Part shown: positions 36,986 to 45,175 of the stretch, one piece after another
Layout: the number at the start of each line of letters is the position of its first letter
How positions within the stretch are numbered: the first letter of the stretch is position 1
NCBI GenBank assembly: GCA_963665085.2
Contig: CAXXXS010000001.1
Coordinates: 4,526,001-4,590,000 of the forward strand
From: G963665085 sp963665085
GTDB taxonomy: Bacteria > Bacteroidota > Bacteroidia > Bacteroidales > JAAAOM01
DNA length: 64,000 nucleotides
Reading direction: 5' to 3'
The notes under the pieces: model-generated
Seen by the model: the letters and a program-made list of their open reading frames with translations, nothing else
Databases searched by the model: none
Told to the model about the DNA's origin: nothing
Position numbers and translations under genes: made by a program

Positions 36986-37203
36986 CTCTCAGTATCAATC
37001 TTAGACTTTAGTTCTCAAATTAAAATTTCATCATTGATTCTGTTAGCAGCAGCGCTGCGAAATTAATGCTTTTTTAATACAATTTGAAGTTTAAATTACA
37101 TCATTAAATGCAAAAAATCAAATTAACTTAACTAACTCTATGATTTTAAGGGAAAGAATTTCTAAGATAAAAATTGAAATAACTCTTAAATAGAAAGGTT
37201 CTA

Positions 37204-37228
37204 CTGTCATGTCAATTGTAATTTGACG
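37204..37228 (+). repeat. IS630 left terminal inverted repeat
   Basis: Begins CTGTCATGTCAATTG and ends TTTGACG. It pairs with the reverse complement of 38370-38394 at 20 of 25 positions, and is preceded by the TA target at 37202-37203. Confidence 0.85.
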
Positions 37229-37257
37229 TAATTTTATTATCTTTACCAAAAATTATT

Positions 37258-38386
37258 ATGGTAAAGTATAAAGTAGCATTAACAAAAGATGAGCGTGATG
37301 AACTTTTGTCTGTTATAAGCAAAGGCAAGCACACATCACAAAAATTTAGAAATGCGTACGTTCTTTTAAATAGCGATGAAGGTAAATATTCTGATAAAGT
37401 CACAAATGCCGAGATAAATAAAGTGCTGAAAATTGGAATGCGTACCATTGACCGAATTAAGAAACGTTTTGTAGAAGAAGGCTTTGATGCTTGTCTAGGC
37501 CGCAAACCTACGATTAGGGAATATGAAAGAAAAGCGGATGGTGATTTTGAGGCACGTTTAATCGCATTGAGCTGTAGCGAGCCGCCAGAAGGCTTCTCAA
37601 GGTGGTCTTTACGCTTGTTGGCGGACAAAATGGTAGAGCTTGAAATTGTTGACTCAGTATCGCATGAAACGGTCCGTTCCGTTTTAAAAAAACGACTTAA
37701 AACCCTGGAAGGTGAAAGGATGGGTAATCCCTCCTGAGTCTGATGGAGATTTTGTTGCAAGCATGGAAAAGGTCTTGGATGTGTACAAACGGCCATATGA
37801 TGAGAGAAATCCGGTTGTTTGTATGGATGAATCTCCCAAACAACTGATAGGGGAAACAAGGACTGGAAGTTCAATGGGGCCAGGAAAAGAAAAGCGCATC
37901 GATTATGAATATTCGAGAAACGGGACATGTAATATATTTATGGTGAATGAACCACTTGCAGGAAAGCGCCGCGTTAAAATTACCGAAACAAAAACAAAAC
38001 TTGATTGGGCTGAACTGGTAGAAATTGCAGATGATGATTACCCAAGTGCAGACAAAATAACCTTGGTGATGGATAATTTAAATACGCACAAATCAGGGGC
38101 GCTGTATGAAAAATTCAAACCCAAAGAAGCAAAAAGGATATTGGACAGGTTTGAATTTGTATATACACCAAAGCATGGTAGTTGGCTTAATATGGCTGAA
38201 ATTGAATTACATGTGTTAAATAGCCAGTGCCTCAACCGAAGAATTGAAGACATGGATACAATAATTTCAGAAACAACAGCATGGATGAACCATAGAAACA
38301 ATAAGATTGCTAAGATAAATTGGCAATTTACAACTAAAGACTCGAGAATTAAGCTGAAAAAGCTTTACCCGTCAATTAATGATTGA
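37258..38386 (+). CDS. IS630-family transposase in two frames
   Basis: Frame 1 (37258-37737, 159 residues) encodes the helix-turn-helix part, with TNAEINKVLKIGMRTIDRIK and the SHETVRSVLKK end of the DNA-binding region. The catalytic part continues in a second frame (open from about 37688 to 38386), with first Asp in VVCMDESPKQL, second Asp in LVMDNLNTHKSG and Glu in HGSWLNMAEIEL, that is the DDE triad. Reading VLKK-NDLKPWKVKGWVIPPES across the join restores the family sequence, so the shift falls in the run of seven A at 37686-37692. It could be a loss-of-function indel, a slippage site or a sequencing error. GTG at 37712 opens the second frame if translated alone. Confidence 0.88.
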
Positions 38387-38394
38387 CATGACAC
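38370..38394 (+). repeat. IS630 right terminal inverted repeat
   Basis: Ends ATTGACATGACAC next to TA at 38395-38396. Its inner part overlaps the last codons of the transposase, as is common in compact IS630 elements. Confidence 0.85.
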
Positions 38395-38423
38395 TACGAT
38401 TTTTTTGATAAAAAAATTAACCT

Positions 38424-38876
38424 TTAATTTGTTTTGCCAAAAGTAATACCTGTACTGTTAACCATCCAAATTGAAAATACATTAAGATAATTCCAGAAAG
38501 ATAAAATTAACTGTTCATCTACTTCTAAGCCAGGTAAAATTTGACGGTAACAATCAAGCCATACTTTTCTTCCGTCTGATGTAATATTAAAAGGTTCATG
38601 CCTTTTTACTAACATTGGATTACCATGTTTCTCGTTAAAATAAGATGGTCCGCCACAAATTTGAATAAAAAAATCAGCGGCCCTCTCTTTTGCCCTGTTT
38701 AATCCTTTTTCATCAGTTGGAAATAAATGTTTAATGGGACTTTTTACTAATAAATCATAATGATTACTTATTAATTGTCTCATTCCGTCTTCTGTTAATT
38801 CTTTAAGAAAATTTGGATTTGGCCTCTCTACATTCGGGCGTGCCCCAAAAGGTATATCTGAAATTGTTAACTCCAT
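38424..38876 (-). CDS. Truncated (bacterial) globin
   Basis: A 150-residue haem protein of the 2/2 globin family. It is recognised by the helix pattern and the conserved FFIQICGGPSYFNEKHGNP segment, followed by the proximal-histidine region LVKRHEPFNIT and the tryptophan of GRKVWLDCYRQ. It probably binds oxygen or handles nitric oxide or peroxide in the cytoplasm; the group cannot be fixed from sequence alone. It stands alone, between the IS630 element (30 bp from its right end) and the divergent DUF763 gene. Confidence 0.85.
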   Translation of the reverse strand: MELTISDIPFGARPNVERPNPNFLKELTEDGMRQLISNHYDLLVKSPIKHLFPTDEKGLNRAKERAADFFIQICGGPSYFNEKHGNPMLVKRHEPFNITSDGRKVWLDCYRQILPGLEVDEQLILSFWNYLNVFSIWMVNSTGITFGKTN

Positions 38877-39047
38877 TTCAATTATCTAAAATAAATAATG
38901 TAGAATACAAAAAACATATGACTCTTGTTCAAATTATTTTGTATAATCTCAAATTTAACATAAAAATTTTGCTTAATTCACTTATGATAAAAACCAGCAA
39001 ATACAATCAATGTAATTTTTATTATTAGAACAAGAACTAGGTTTTAA

Positions 39048-39055
39048 TAAATTTG
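39048..39055 (+). promoter_or_regulatory. Possible -7 element for DUF763
   Basis: TAAATTTG matches TAnnTTTG 51 bp before the ATG at 39107. No TTG at the right distance upstream. Confidence 0.4.
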
Positions 39056-39106
39056 CATTCGGGATATTCTTAAAATTTTATACCATTTAAATTATAACAT
39101 TTTCTC

Positions 39107-40327
39107 ATGAAACGTTCAGGAAGAGCAGATTTACCTTTACATTATGGCAAAGTTCCTCCCTGGCTTTATGAACGAATGAGCAAAATGGGATTAGCAATTG
39201 TTGAAGCCATAACGATTGAATATGGAAATGCTGAAGTTATAAAAAGACTTAGTGATCCTCATTGGTTTCAATCACTTGGTGCTGTGTTAGGAATGGATTG
39301 GCATTCATCTGGAATTACCACTTCGGTATTAGGTGCTTTGAAACGTTCGATAAATCCAATTTCAAACGAACTTGGAATATACATTTGCGGAGGAAGAGGT
39401 AAATACTCCAGGCAAACTCCTACAGAATTAAATGATTATGCTTTAAAAACAGGAATTAATGCTGAAGCTCTTGTCCAATCAAGCAGATTAACAGCAAAGA
39501 TAGATAACAATGCCCTTCAGGATGGTTTTCAGTTATACCTTCATTCTTTTATTGTAACAAATAAAGGCGAGTGGACTGTTGTTCAACAAGGTATGGATAC
39601 TTCTAATAGAATGGCCCGCCGCTATCACTGGTATTCAGAAAATTTAAACTCCTTTATAAATGAACCTCACAATGCTGTTTGTGGTGAAAATCAAGGATTG
39701 ATTTTAAATCTAACTCATAATGACGCAGAGCTAACCAGAAATAAAATATTATCACTTACAAAAGAAAGACCTGATAGGATTGTTAGAGAAGTTCAGAAAT
39801 TAGTAATGCCCAACCATCATGATGTTAGGGAAAAAGATGTAGATCTAAAAAAACTGGGAAGTATTTTAGCCCTTGCTTATGAAAGCGATACTTCTGATTT
39901 TGAATCTTTATTGTTAACAAAAGGATTAGGTCCAAAAACACTTCGTTCACTAACTTTTGTAAGCGAAATAATTCATGGAACACCTTCAAGATTCAAAGAT
40001 CCTGCAAGATTTTCAATGGCTCATGGAGGAAAGGATGGTCACCCCTACCCTGTTCAAACTGCTGTGTATGATGATTCTTTAAAAATTTTAAAAGAATCTA
40101 TTGAAAAAGCAAAAATTGATCATTCTGACCGTTTAAAAGCTCTAAAAAAAATACATGATATAGCAAAAGACATCGAAAAAAAGTTTGTCCCAAATAATCA
40201 GTTTTATGAATATTTAGAGAAAGAAAGAAAAGAATCTAAATTCTATGGTGGCCGTACGGTGTTTGATAACAATAAAAGAAAAACAAATAACAATACTAAT
40301 CCCAGGCAACTTAACCTATTTGATTAA
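39107..40327 (+). CDS. DUF763 family protein
   Basis: A 406-residue cytoplasmic protein of the DUF763 family, found in bacteria and archaea and without a settled function. Recognised by RSGRADLPLHYGKVPPWLYE at the N-terminus, the IYICGGRGKYSRQTP segment, QQGMDTSNRMARRYHWY and the FSMAHGGKDGHPYPVQTAVYD motif. A helix-hairpin-like stretch, LLTKGLGPKTLRSLTF, suggests nucleic acid binding (inference). The C-terminal 60 residues are a charged helix and a low-complexity Asn/Thr tail. It is monocistronic. Confidence 0.87.
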   Translation: MKRSGRADLPLHYGKVPPWLYERMSKMGLAIVEAITIEYGNAEVIKRLSDPHWFQSLGAVLGMDWHSSGITTSVLGALKRSINPISNELGIYICGGRGKYSRQTPTELNDYALKTGINAEALVQSSRLTAKIDNNALQDGFQLYLHSFIVTNKGEWTVVQQGMDTSNRMARRYHWYSENLNSFINEPHNAVCGENQGLILNLTHNDAELTRNKILSLTKERPDRIVREVQKLVMPNHHDVREKDVDLKKLGSILALAYESDTSDFESLLLTKGLGPKTLRSLTFVSEIIHGTPSRFKDPARFSMAHGGKDGHPYPVQTAVYDDSLKILKESIEKAKIDHSDRLKALKKIHDIAKDIEKKFVPNNQFYEYLEKERKESKFYGGRTVFDNNKRKTNNNTNPRQLNLFD

Positions 40328-40465
40328 ACTTCCAAAAAAACAAACAACCAAAAACCTGATTATCATCAACATACAATCATGTTAACATAATTTCCCATAA
40401 TATTATTGCACTCATCACACAAACAGATGATTACTGTCAACCCTAAGCGATGTTGTTCGTCATCA

Positions 40466-40493
40466 AAAAATGGTGATTTGCATCACCATTTTT
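40466..40493 (+). terminator. Probable terminator downstream of DUF763
   Basis: A perfect 12-bp stem (AAAAATGGTGAT / ATCACCATTTTT) with a TTGC loop and a short T run in the right arm. It is 138 bp past the DUF763 stop. It is flanked by two similar segments, GTTGTTCGTCATC and GTTGCTCATCATA, of unknown meaning. Confidence 0.5.
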
Positions 40494-40543
40494 GTTGCTC
40501 ATCATAGTTTAAAAACATAAACAAAAAGTTAAAGTATAGGTAA

Positions 40544-40969
40544 ATGAACGATAAATTAAAATTAATAATGATGAGAAATAATATGTTAATCTGCCTAATA
40601 TTAATCCTAACAACAACTTCACTATTTGGTCAGGCTAATTATGTAAAAAATGCTTCAGAAAAAAAAGAAATAACACCAGCTACATCTTCATCGACAAAAA
40701 CAGTGGTAGTAAATGAAAAAATGATAGCTAAATACAAAGATTTTATTGAAAATGGCGAATATGTATCGTTATGGGAAACTATAAAAGAATATGATTTCAA
40801 TGGAATGGCAGGATACTATAAAACGTATAAAAATTATGATTTTATAGAAGGGACAACGTATGCAGATATTAAGAAAGCATATGAAAACAATTCTGAAAAC
40901 CTTGCGGAAGATACCGAATCTTTAAAGAAAGAAAGTAGTTATGAACTACTATCAACAAAGAACCAATAA
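40544..40969 (+). CDS. Small secreted protein of unknown function
   Basis: 141 residues, not recognised. A signal peptide runs from the Met cluster (MMRNNMLICLILIL) to SLFGQ near residue 30; ATG codons at 40544, 40568, 40571 and 40583 could each start it, and I keep the first. The mature part is hydrophilic, with a Ser/Thr-rich start, a YKDFIENGEYVSLWETIKEY helix and a Glu/Lys/Asn-rich tail. It has no cysteine after the signal region and no sorting domain. Its own terminator follows. Confidence 0.6.
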   Translation: MNDKLKLIMMRNNMLICLILILTTTSLFGQANYVKNASEKKEITPATSSSTKTVVVNEKMIAKYKDFIENGEYVSLWETIKEYDFNGMAGYYKTYKNYDFIEGTTYADIKKAYENNSENLAEDTESLKKESSYELLSTKNQ

Positions 40970-40984
40970 TCAATATATAGTCTC

Positions 40985-41006
40985 AGGTGCGGAATTCTCC
41001 GCACCT
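40985..41006. terminator. Terminator between the small secreted protein and the M43-like gene
   Basis: A 9-bp GC-rich perfect stem (AGGTGCGGA / TCCGCACCT, arms 40985-40993 and 40998-41006) with an ATTC loop, followed by TTTATTTTTT on the plus strand. It is placed between convergent genes ending at 40969 and 41014. Confidence 0.85.
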
Positions 41007-41013
41007 TTATTTT

Positions 41014-41841
41014 TTATAATAAATGTGCTTTTAATTTTAAAATAGCATTAATCATTCGAATATATTGTTCTTTACTAAAATAGCATTTGCAAGTTTGTTC
41101 TGTAAAAGACATGAAATTCTTCACACTAGGAGAATACGAAATATTTAACGAATCCTTCTGACTTCCCAAACAACTACATTTTTCTGAAACCAAACCGGAT
41201 AAATTTGGATCGGCTGGAGTGTCACAACATAAATCACCAGTATTAGAACAATTCGATTGATTAGCCAGTTCTTTTCCAAATTCAGTTTCATGGGTATGAT
41301 ACAGATTAAAAAAATGACCTATTTGTTCTGCTAGTACTGTATAATTAAAACTTGTTTTTTCGAAAACCACAAAATCTTTCTTTTCAGCAGGCATATAAGT
41401 ATAAGCAGAAACTTCGGCTTTATCAATATCATAAAGATTATCAACAAAATATAAATTTATCGTTTTGTTAATTGAACTTATATTCGTCAATTGAATATCT
41501 TGAATACCATAATATAGTTCGTTATAGTTATAGTTTTCAATCACATTAACCTTTAGTAATTGAAATTGTAAGCCAATAGTTTCAAAAAGTTGATTTAAAT
41601 TATAAATTGCTCCATTTATTGCACCTTCATCAATACCATTATCCCCATTTTCTTGTTTAACTATATGTGCTGATAAATAAATAGTTTTATTTAAAAAAAT
41701 AATTTCACTAACAGAGTCAGAAAATGACGTTTCAAGTTGAACCTGTTCTTCAGTAATTATTGTACCACAACTATTTTGTGCATACAAAGTCACGTATGAT
41801 AAAAGAAAAATACACGTTGTAACTATTAATGTTTTTTTCAT
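41014..41841 (-). CDS. M43 (pappalysin-like) metallopeptidase homologue with degenerate active site
   Basis: A 275-residue exported protein. I start it at MKKTLIVTTCIFLL (41841), which gives a proper signal peptide ending LYAQ and falls 4 bp after the OmpA-family stop; the longer frame would overlap that gene. The M43 fold signature is clear: the zinc region reads VLAEQIGHFFNLYHTHE where active members have HE-IGH-FxxxxHTH, then CCDTPADP and the Met-turn NFMSFTEQTC. The first zinc His and the catalytic Glu are replaced by Glu-Gln, so peptidase activity is not expected. It is downstream of the PorP/OmpA genes. Confidence 0.78.
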   Translation of the reverse strand: MKKTLIVTTCIFLLSYVTLYAQNSCGTIITEEQVQLETSFSDSVSEIIFLNKTIYLSAHIVKQENGDNGIDEGAINGAIYNLNQLFETIGLQFQLLKVNVIENYNYNELYYGIQDIQLTNISSINKTINLYFVDNLYDIDKAEVSAYTYMPAEKKDFVVFEKTSFNYTVLAEQIGHFFNLYHTHETEFGKELANQSNCSNTGDLCCDTPADPNLSGLVSEKCSCLGSQKDSLNISYSPSVKNFMSFTEQTCKCYFSKEQYIRMINAILKLKAHLL

Positions 41842-41845
41842 ATTA

Positions 41846-43963
41846 TTAAAAATCAAAATCTTCATCAAATTCTTCATCCTGCATTTTCAGGGACCCGACA
41901 ATTCTAAATTCAGTTCTCCTGTTTTTCTTCCTTCCTTCAGGATTATCGCTTCCATCGGGCAAGAAATTAGCTGCAATAGGTTTTTTAGCCCCATATCCTT
42001 TAGGTATCAAGCGGTTTCCTGTAATCCCTTTTGATATTAGATACTGAACAACACTTTCTGCTCTCTCCTGGGATAGATTTAAATTATATTCGGCTGTTCC
42101 AACACTATCTGTATGTGCCCCCACTTCAACAATAAATTCTGGGGCCTCAGTAAGCATAACCAGTAACGTTGTATCAATAATATTCATTGCTTCCTGAGAT
42201 AACTCAGCACTATTGAATTCATATAAAATATCTTCTAAAACAATGGGTTTCTCATTTAAAACATTTACCCAAATAGGAGGCATTTCAATAGTATAAGAAA
42301 AATTTATCATCTCGGTAGAAACATGCACTTCTTCATTAAAATACTGAAATCCTTCCAGGTCGAACTTATAATTTTTTTCAGGCAAAAGATCGAAATGATA
42401 TTTTCCTTCTGCATCTGTGGTGTCCATATCAATCCTTATAAGTTCATCCAACTCTTCATCTTCCATATACAATACAACAATTGCTCCCTCTAAGGGATTT
42501 ATATTGTCCGGGACATTAAAAAAGTCAAATCCGGAATAATCCTTTTTCCTTCCATATTTATCTTTTTCAAGTGGATAAATCTGACCTGTTACATCAAGTT
42601 TAATAAAGTCTGTCCAGCGATAATAATAAATATCATCACAACAGGCTTCATTATTTTTTTGTATCTGACCGGGCCTGTTTGAAGTAAAAAAACCATATTC
42701 ACGACTGTTACTAATAGTAAAATACAAATCATCATAACTTGAATTAACTGGAAAACCAATATTTTTTGATTCAGTCCATTTGCTTCGCTCCCCCCGTGTA
42801 GTAAAAATATCATATCCTCCAATCCCTGGTTGACCTGTAGAACTATAGTATAATGTACGGCTTAAATAATCAAAATAAGGTGTTATTTCATCACCTGGCG
42901 TATTAACTTTAGATCCCAGGTTCCGAGGTTTAGAGAATACTTTTTTTCGTGGATTCCAGACAGCATACCATAAATCCAGTCCACCTTTACCTTCAGGCCT
43001 GTCTGATACAAAATATAAAATCTCTCTATTGTATTTTGATGTTGTTGCTAAGGCTGGCTGAGTAGATGTATAGTTTGGATTATTAATAGATTCATCTAAT
43101 TTTTCAGGCTCAGACCAAACACCATCTTCGAGTCGACTTACATAAATATCACACGTAGGTTTATTTTGCCAATTTCTGGAACATCGTGTAAAATAAAAGC
43201 GTTGTTTGTCCCTTGAGAATACACCATTTCCCGTTTCTACTCCTTCAATATTAAAAGGTAAAGGAAATTCTTTTCCTCCATTCCAGTCAAGGCCTTCTTT
43301 TTTTGCCATATAAAACTGACGGGCAGGAACAGCTGTATCAATATTGCTATTATTAAAATATACAAGTGAATCAATATTCAATGAAGCATAAAAGAGAGTT
43401 GTCTCATCATAAGGAATTGGAGAAAATTGTATATGAGGTTCATTCACAGTTGAATTTAATTGCTCAATGTTAACTTTTAAAGGCTTATCTATAATTAATT
43501 TTGCAGAATCGCATCCTTCTATCTCAAGTCTGATTAACTTACTAAAATCCTGTTTATCCTTAGAATCCTTAATAACTCTTCGGAATTTCGTAAATGCTTC
43601 AATTGCTTCATCATATTGGCCAGTAGCCTTTAGCATCTGAGCATGGTAAAACAGAGCAACGCTATGTTTTTTTGGTGATTTCTTATAAACAGTTAAAAAA
43701 AGTTCTTTTGCCTTTTCATAATTTTTGGTCTCTTTATAAAGGTTAGCAAGTTCAAAATTTACTTTAACGTTATTTTTATTTGCTTCCCAATACTTTTCGT
43801 AGAAATGAATGGCCGAGTAAACATCTCCAACTCGTTGTGCATTTTTCCCAAAACTTTTTAGCTGGGATGGAGATAGTTCATCAATATTTGTTATTTGAGC
43901 ACATAAAGAATGGCTGAGCAACAACAAAACAACAAGGTTTATAATTAATTTAAAATCTTTCAC
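41846..43963 (-). CDS. OmpA-family protein with TPR and PD40 repeats (T9SS-associated)
   Basis: A 705-residue envelope protein: signal peptide (1-22), TPR-like helices (about 30-130), WD40-like PD40 blades (about 190-440, such as FVSDRPEGKGGLDLWYA and YYSSTGQPGIGGYDIF), a carboxypeptidase-regulatory-like domain (about 490-560) and an OmpA C-terminal peptidoglycan-binding domain (about 580-690, VGAHTDSVGTAEYNLNLSQ). The layout resembles PorE-type proteins that tie type IX secretion components to peptidoglycan. It overlaps the PorP/SprF gene end by 14 bases. An acidic EEFDEDFDF tail closes it. Confidence 0.88.
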   Translation of the reverse strand: MKDFKLIINLVVLLLLSHSLCAQITNIDELSPSQLKSFGKNAQRVGDVYSAIHFYEKYWEANKNNVKVNFELANLYKETKNYEKAKELFLTVYKKSPKKHSVALFYHAQMLKATGQYDEAIEAFTKFRRVIKDSKDKQDFSKLIRLEIEGCDSAKLIIDKPLKVNIEQLNSTVNEPHIQFSPIPYDETTLFYASLNIDSLVYFNNSNIDTAVPARQFYMAKKEGLDWNGGKEFPLPFNIEGVETGNGVFSRDKQRFYFTRCSRNWQNKPTCDIYVSRLEDGVWSEPEKLDESINNPNYTSTQPALATTSKYNREILYFVSDRPEGKGGLDLWYAVWNPRKKVFSKPRNLGSKVNTPGDEITPYFDYLSRTLYYSSTGQPGIGGYDIFTTRGERSKWTESKNIGFPVNSSYDDLYFTISNSREYGFFTSNRPGQIQKNNEACCDDIYYYRWTDFIKLDVTGQIYPLEKDKYGRKKDYSGFDFFNVPDNINPLEGAIVVLYMEDEELDELIRIDMDTTDAEGKYHFDLLPEKNYKFDLEGFQYFNEEVHVSTEMINFSYTIEMPPIWVNVLNEKPIVLEDILYEFNSAELSQEAMNIIDTTLLVMLTEAPEFIVEVGAHTDSVGTAEYNLNLSQERAESVVQYLISKGITGNRLIPKGYGAKKPIAANFLPDGSDNPEGRKKNRRTEFRIVGSLKMQDEEFDEDFDF

Positions 43964-45020
43964 AGGGGATTGAATAACTGTTTAATACCGTACTAATACT
44001 TTTATATGATAGTGTAATCTCGAATGCCCCATTTGTTGTTGGCATTGTTGACGATGTGATTAAATTGATATCGTAACTTATTGCAATATCTAATCTTCCT
44101 ACTGTAACTCCTCCAATAAGAGCCATAGAACTAACCGATTGACTAAATCCATTACGATAAAATACCCCTCCAAAAATCTCCCTCACATTTGAACTATTTC
44201 CAAGAATTTTATAACCTATATCGCTTCCTACAATATAATCATTAGCTTTTCGCTGATTCATCCAAAGTATCTTAGGCTGAACATAGAACTGATCGTTTAT
44301 ATCTGTTTTTAGTTTTAAATGCGATACTTTTCTTATAGCAAGATGCGAATCATCGCCAACAAACGATTCATTAGGATAATTTATATGGTACAAAGCGATT
44401 CCTAATTCAGGTTCAAATATTCTTATTTTTTTTCTCCATATGGCACCTATATTAATATCCATATATGAAGTTTTATCACCCTGTGTTAACTCATTATTGG
44501 GTAGGGTGGTTACGTAAGTCCCTGTATTTCTATCATATTGGCTCGGGAATGTTACATCATCAAAATTTATTGTTTTAAATACATACCCGAACTGAAATCC
44601 TACTCTGAAGTCGTTATTATTGACATCCTTATAATATGAACCAGATAAGTATAACTTATTTACATTTAACCCAACCATTCCTGATTCATCGGTGATAAAA
44701 AACAAACCTGCACCAATATCCTGATTATACACAAAAAAATGTTTATCAAAACTCATGGATGATGTCTGATAGGGAACCCCAATAGCTCTCCATTGGTTTC
44801 TATAAATACCAGTAGCTCTCCAATCCCCAACAAAATTCCCTGTATTTGCAGGGTTCAAATATAATGGTGAAGCATAAAAATGGCTGTAGTGTATATCCTG
44901 AGCCAACGAGATTTCACATAAAAACGAAAAACATAAAACATTGATAAAAAAGAAGCTAGTGATCCGTTTTTTTATGTTTACCCGCAACAATAACATGGAA
45001 TATCTTGAAACAAAATTCAT
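43950..45020 (-). CDS. PorP/SprF family outer-membrane protein
   Basis: A 356-residue outer-membrane beta-barrel of the PorP/SprF family (TIGR03519-type). The signal peptide is preceded by a short basic stretch (to about residue 40, ISLAQ). The signature follows directly: DIHYSHFYASPLYLNPANTG. SprF-type proteins help type IX secretion of, or anchor, large partner adhesins. The giant PKD protein encoded divergently 155 bp away is the obvious partner, and an OmpA-family protein follows it. Several in-frame Met codons near the start leave the exact N-terminus open. Confidence 0.9.
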   Translation of the reverse strand: MNFVSRYSMLLLRVNIKKRITSFFFINVLCFSFLCEISLAQDIHYSHFYASPLYLNPANTGNFVGDWRATGIYRNQWRAIGVPYQTSSMSFDKHFFVYNQDIGAGLFFITDESGMVGLNVNKLYLSGSYYKDVNNNDFRVGFQFGYVFKTINFDDVTFPSQYDRNTGTYVTTLPNNELTQGDKTSYMDINIGAIWRKKIRIFEPELGIALYHINYPNESFVGDDSHLAIRKVSHLKLKTDINDQFYVQPKILWMNQRKANDYIVGSDIGYKILGNSSNVREIFGGVFYRNGFSQSVSSMALIGGVTVGRLDIAISYDINLITSSTMPTTNGAFEITLSYKSISTVLNSYSIPCERF

Positions 45021-45175
45021 TGTTAATTCGAATAAATCTAAAAGTTGTACATTAATTAAATGAAAAAGTTACATAATAAATTTAATAAACATTAAATAAA
45101 TGTTTTATAAAATATTCAAAAAATTAAAAATAAACTTCTAAATTTATTTAACAGTACTCCACATAAAATAATTCT

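Larger units (their letters stand above)
37204..38394 (+). mobile_element. IS630-family insertion sequence
   Basis: A 1191-bp element bounded by 25-bp imperfect inverted repeats (20 of 25 match) and flanked on each side by TA (37202-37203 and 38395-38396), the duplicated target of IS630/Tc1-mariner elements. It carries one transposase region split into two frames. It lies between the DUF3857 pair and the globin gene and does not interrupt a recognisable gene. Confidence 0.9.

Noticed and set aside
37212..37928. 238-codon open frame on the minus strand inside the IS630 element
   Set aside because: It is antisense to the clear transposase frames, includes the element end, and has no family features.
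41842..41877. Longer start for the M43-like protein overlapping the OmpA-family gene
   Set aside because: The signal peptide begins at 41841; the extension MKNLMKILIFNN would precede it.
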